64,000 nt of DNA from Saposhnikovia divaricata (Eukaryota > Streptophyta > Magnoliopsida > Apiales > Apiaceae). The notes under the pieces were generated by a model, which saw only the letters and a list, made by a program, of their open reading frames with translations, had not been told where the DNA came from and made no database searches. Shown here piece after piece: positions 59,723 through 64,000 of the stretch; the stretch's first letter is position 1; each line of letters starts with the position of its first letter. A program made the translations under genes and the position numbers. The stretch covers positions 162,204,546-162,268,545 of the forward strand of contig CM071600.1 in NCBI GenBank assembly GCA_036435485.1, given 5' to 3'.

Positions 59723-61365
59723 CTAGGTAACAAAGTCGCGTTATGCGCGGCATGAAAATATTTTTTAAAATTGTATATATAACATCATTGTTTATTAAGT
59801 TTACTATCTGAAATTTGATATGATGAACTGAAACTTTTGTAAAATGTAACTAAACTTGAATGTTAAAGAATTATAGAGAAAAGAATTAGCAAAAAAAAAC
59901 ATGTTTCAGTTAAACTCTTAAGTATTAATAATAATATTTTCGAAGATATTGACGACACTTATTTTGTTACATAAAAAAATGCTTTTGAAATCCAATATTG
60001 ATAAACATTTGTAAAGTTCAACAATGGATAACTAAAAGTAATATTTTTATATCATTTTTGCTGTCAGTGACATTATGAGAGACGCGATTGCTTAGTTTGT
60101 TGATAAATTTGTTTGTAAGATGAAAAAAAAAAAGCAAAATGTAAATGTGATAAGAGATTTGATTGACTTACGCCCGTCTCATAACATACATGCATAATTA
60201 ATTCCCGTCTCATAACTTACATGCATGATTAATTAATTAGTAATGGTATAAGAATTTGTGTAGTTAGAATATTAATTTAATCCAACACGATATAATGAAA
60301 CACCGAATGTATAACTTTTTCATTGATTTAATCAGTAAAGAAAAAGGTTTGATTGGTTCAATTTAATCGAGTTGATCACACCCCATGTGTAAAAGTAAAT
60401 TATACAATATTGCTTGTATTTAAATTGTGGATGTTAATTGAAAAATTTATATGCTTTCATATCTTATCATGATTCTCACGGTCACTGATTACGAATTAAT
60501 AGAAAAGTTAAAATCGTCTATATATTATTGCCGAAAAAAATTACATCAATTTTGAATAAGGATTAGAAATGGACGATATAAATAAGTTTATTTTATCGTT
60601 TTACCTTGAAATAATTGTACTTTTAGATAGATAATTAATATTTTGTATTAATATAATAATTATAATGTTCTAGTAAAGATTGCAAACATTTTATATTAAG
60701 TATAATATAAAGTGTATTTAATATAAATTTAATATGTACAATTAATGACTAATTAAAATGCTATTAATTCAAGAAAATTATTTTAATAAAAAAATCAAAA
60801 ATGTGAAAATCAAGAAAAATATTTGGAAACTTCTGAGTGAAAGCCTCTCCGATCTCCTGGTTTATTACGACTCCACAATCATTGATAATAAAGAATTCTT
60901 GAGAAGTTCAGGTTAATAACATTTTTTTTAAAGCCGACACCCCTCTCATAATATACATATTCAATAATAGTGTAAAAATTTATTTAATTAGAATAAAATT
61001 TTATTTCGACACAATGTAATGAAATAATGGGTGTATAGCTTTTTTATCGATTTTTCTTCCGATAAATGGTTGGATTTGTTAAATTTAATTGATTTGATCA
61101 TAACTCATGTATAATTTATTCATGCGTAAAATTATAAATTTGTATGTATTTTTTGTATACAATTCCAAAAATTAAGTAGATGTCTTGTACTTCCATAATT
61201 TATTACGACTTTCACAATCGTTGATAATAAAAATTGCTTGAGAAGTTAAGACCGTCTATCTTATAATCATCCGAAAAGAAAATATAATGATCTTGAATAA
61301 GAAATAAAAAATAACGCAATATAAACAATTGTTAGTCGTCATTTTACCTAAAAATAGTCTTATCT
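59723..61365 (-). mobile_element. Helitron-like repeats (at least two joined)
   Basis: On minus the 3' end reads GCCGCGCATAACGCGAC, then eight bases, then CTAG (59726-59723) before T: a hairpin plus CTAG, as in Helitrons. Segments 60240-60870 and 60870-61365 both resemble 33727-34696 and part of Helitron A. The clean 5' TC end is not visible. AT-rich; no coding. Confidence 0.55.
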
Positions 61366-61995
61366 CATCTCATCCTAATCCATCAAGAGTTCTAGAGTTT
61401 AGTAGAAAATCCATGGTTAAATGACTAATTTGTCCTAAATTTTGAGTTAGTGGAAGATGATGTAAGGTGTGATGTCATGGATGAGTATTTTGTAAGCTTG
61501 TTCTTTTAATCTTAAGTATTTACTAATAACCTTATAAATATTAATGTGGTAAATATCTTTATCACTTACTAACCTTGGTTACTTAGTCTCCATACTCGTC
61601 TAATTGTGATTCGTTTCGAATGTATCTCACTATCCAGTGGTTTCCGAAATCCTTTACAAATCCAATTTCCTTTGGTATTCTCTTAACTTAATAATCCCCT
61701 GGTTTAACTTAAATTCACTAATTCCTCAATATATAATTCTTTTAGTATTTCTATACTCCTTGATATCCAAGATATAGAAGTTCGTTCGAGCTCAAAATCC
61801 TCGAAATCAAAATTCAGGAATTTCTAAAATCCATCGTCATTTCGAGTCACTTATTTTCAATGTACAATACTAATATGGTTTCTGTTCACTCATTTTCCAT
61901 CCCTAATATAGAGTACCTACACACCATTTCCCTGGATTCCTCAAGATCACTATTCATTTGGGCACTGTAGCCTTTCTAAAGTTAGGGTTATTACA
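61366..61995 (-). repeat. 3' LTR of the Tekay-like element, truncated
   Basis: Starts TGTAATAACCC on minus right after the purine tract. The inner 630 bp hold no gene. The junction with repeat DNA near 61366 (ACCTAAAAATAG) is not a clean LTR end. Confidence 0.65.
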
Positions 61996-62229
61996 GTCTT
62001 CCCCCCTTAAAAGGATTCTGTCCCGGAATCATGTTGAAAATGTCCATGGGTATCTTTCTCATTCACACCTTCTAACTTCCACCCTATTTCTTCTATCCTT
62101 TTCCTTTCATAATATCTCTATCTTGTTTGCGCAGAAATACACCAACATAACTTCCTTGTCATTCATCAACATGCCATTTAGTTTATCAATAGCAGTCCTT
62201 TAATCTGTTTCCAGTCATTCCATATTATC

Positions 62230-62310
62230 TCATCTCTCCTTCCTCTTTTGACGAAGATATCCGCCACCACATTGACCTTTCCTGAATGGTAGTGTATCTC
62301 ACTTATGGTT
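62230..62310 (-). pseudogene. Remnant of gypsy RNase H end
   Basis: On minus a short open stretch reads IHYHSGKVNVVADIF, a degraded form of the HYxPGKxNVVADALS motif at the end of Ty3/gypsy RNase H. The surrounding 62010-62650 is out of frame and full of stops. Confidence 0.6.
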
Positions 62311-62660
62311 TGACCATCTTCTGATCTCTATCATGACATAAATATTAACTCCTCAATATTCCTATAGCTCCTCTCTGTAAAATTTTCCAGAAAATAAGCT
62401 CTAATAATATTCTTTAAAACAATTATAAGAAAATACTACCTATAATATATATTTCCTGTTCGTCTCAACGAGCTTGTGTTTTCCCAAAACACTCCTACGT
62501 TTCTTTTCATAACGTTTCCTAGCCCTTAACAGATACTGATTTTCCTTATCTATTTTATTAACTTATTTATTCCATTAATTGATTAAGTCGATCCTTAACC
62601 AAAGACTTACACACAAAATTTAAATCGAAAAGCAAGTACCTGTATCCGCATCTGGTTTCG

Positions 62661-63905
62661 TCAATGCTTCCCTAAGGTCATGTTGTACACTCTAGCAGTA
62701 GGCCTATTTGAAGCAGCCCCACTCTGTCCTGGCGCATATGACCCACCTGAACGGCAATCTCTAGCAATGTGTCCTAATTTCCCACACTGGTAACACTTAA
62801 CATCTCTTTTAGGGTTTGCATCAGTTGATGGGCACTGGTTAAGGTAGTGTCCTTTTTGTCCACACTTAAAACAAGTTACTCCCAGCACTCTACAGACTCC
62901 TATATGCTTCTTACCACACGTGTCACAATCTGGTAATGGTGGTCGTGATTGATTGGACTGAAATGTCCCTGAAGATTTACCACCCTGATTCACCGTCTCA
63001 CTAGTAGTCTTGTTACCCCCCGACTTTCCCACAAATTGAGATTTTTGTCCTTTACCTCCTTTGTTAAAGTAGCTTCCCTCACTTGAACCTCCTTTTGGGC
63101 CCTCAAATCTTCTTTTCTTATTCTCTCAACCTATTTGAGCCTGCTCACTCTCGGCCTCTATAATTGATGCCTTTTGAACCACTGCAGCATAATCAGTCAA
63201 CTCAAATGGGGCCACTCTCGTTCGTAACCAGGGTTTCAACCCTTGTTGAAACCTTTTTGCACGTTGTTCTTCAGTACGCACAAACTCGGGAACAAACCTC
63301 GACAGTTCTGTAAATTTATTTTCATACTCTGCTACTGTTAGGTTATCCTGTTTTAACTCCAGAAACTTTAATTCCATTTGGTTTTCTAAATACCTAGGAG
63401 AATACTTTTCTAGGAACACCCTAGTGAAACGCTCCCAGGTTATCACTCCCGCTTCCTCTAGATTCTTCTTAGCTTCCCACCAGTAATTTGCCTCTCCCTT
63501 TAAGAGATAGGCTGCGAAAACTGTTTTCTGATCTTCCTCTATCCTCAGTATTTCGAAAGCTTTCTCCATTTCTTTTAGCCATGCCCTAGCTACCACTGGG
63601 TTAGTGGTTCCCTCAAATTCTGGGGGCTTTAACGACTTAAAGGCACGAAAGGAATTAGCTGCCTGATTGGGGAGGACAGGTGGTTGTTGGGGATTCTGTG
63701 GATTAGCCAAATTCTGCCTTAATAAGTCCATGAATTGGGCAAAGGGATCACCTCCCGGATTCCTTTGTTGGCCAGTTGACTCCTCTTCTCCTTCTTCATG
63801 ATTTTCTTCATTATTTTCGTTCAGTCTAGTACCTTCGATATTTCGACTTCTTTCGTCTCTCTCATTTCCTCTTGCATTCGCTCTACTATCACGTCTAGGC
63901 GGCAT
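62661..63905 (-). pseudogene. Tekay-like gag with two zinc knuckles
   Basis: Starts at MPPRRDSRAN (ATG 63905). The acidic N-terminus is followed by the gag core: LKPPEFEGTTNPVVARAWLK, YLLKGEANYWWEA, FTRVFLEKYSPRYLENQM and YENKFTELSRFVPE. After a TGA near 63123 the frame resumes, and two CCHC knuckles follow: CFKCGQKGHYLNQC (about 62870-62830) and CYQCGKLGHIARDC (about 62795-62755). They bind the RNA genome in the particle. It ends VYNMTLGKH, where a one-base shift departs from the usual protease junction. Confidence 0.85.
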
Positions 63906-64000
63906 AGTTCTGTACATAACAATAGTCCTTATTAATTACCCGAATTTGGGTTACTATATACATCATTTCTATATACACAATTACATCATTAATTAACTCA

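Larger units (their letters stand above)
61366..64000 (-). mobile_element. Tekay/Del-like Ty3/gypsy element, internally deleted
   Basis: On minus: gag (63905-62661), then after about 350 bp a remnant of the RNase H end, the purine tract AAGGGGGGAAGAC (62008-61996) and the 3' LTR beginning TGTAATAACCC (61995). Protease, RT, most of RNase H and integrase are missing. The LTR is cut near 61366 by Helitron-like sequence. The element continues beyond the window at its 5' side. Confidence 0.8.

Overview
This window is nuclear DNA from a flowering plant. It has one intact-looking host gene with a spliceosomal intron, layer upon layer of nested LTR retrotransposons, and non-autonomous DNA transposons with clear target-site duplications (TSDs). 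The host gene at 56621-58905 is a GRAS transcription factor that I recognise as RAM1, the regulator of arbuscule formation. The plant is therefore very likely an arbuscular-mycorrhizal eudicot. An asterid, perhaps of the Apiaceae, is a guess from the style of the repeats and is not proven.

Layout. 1-5192: 3' part of a Ty3/gypsy (Athila/Tat-like) element on +, with decayed integrase, long 3' spacer and LTR, itself carrying a 391-bp MITE. It sits in a SIRE-like copia element (copia 1, 5193-7345 and 25217-25878). Copia 1 is split by an Angela-like copia (copia 2, 7346-25216, TSD TGACC). Copia 2 is broken in its 5' LTR by the 3' half of a minus-strand SIRE-like element (copia 3A, 7935-17722), which carries a large third ORF, a small antisense ORF and a 3.5-kb solo LTR. 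A second copy of that family (copia 3B, 25879-33726, minus) keeps the 5' LTR and gag-pol.

33727-38690: AT-rich host DNA with Helitron-like elements and two copies of a MITE with 9-bp TSDs and an interior of short hairpins. 38915-54238: copia 4 (minus, TSD ATACT), with only gag left. It contains a SINE, a gag-protease-only Athila-like element (41154-47509) and a solo LTR (52357-53463, TSD GATCA). 54239-56620: host DNA and the RAM1 promoter, with a MITE. 58907-59299: a small CACTA element starting 1 bp after the RAM1 stop codon and holding a 160-bp MITE. 59723-61365: more Helitron-like repeats. 61366-64000: a minus-strand Tekay/Del-like gypsy element with gag and a large internal deletion.

The only gene likely to serve the plant is RAM1. 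The coding remains elsewhere are transposon pseudogenes with stops and frameshifts, several of the kind CAG/CAA to TAG/TAA expected from deamination of methylated cytosine. The most interesting non-gene signals are: two hairpins shared with apparent compensatory changes by two unrelated gypsy elements; repeated polypurine tracts; an octamer (CAGAGTTT) scattered through one copia family in coding and non-coding DNA alike; the hairpin-array MITE; and the CACTA insertion at the RAM1 stop codon. All similarity statements come from reading by eye; no database search was done.
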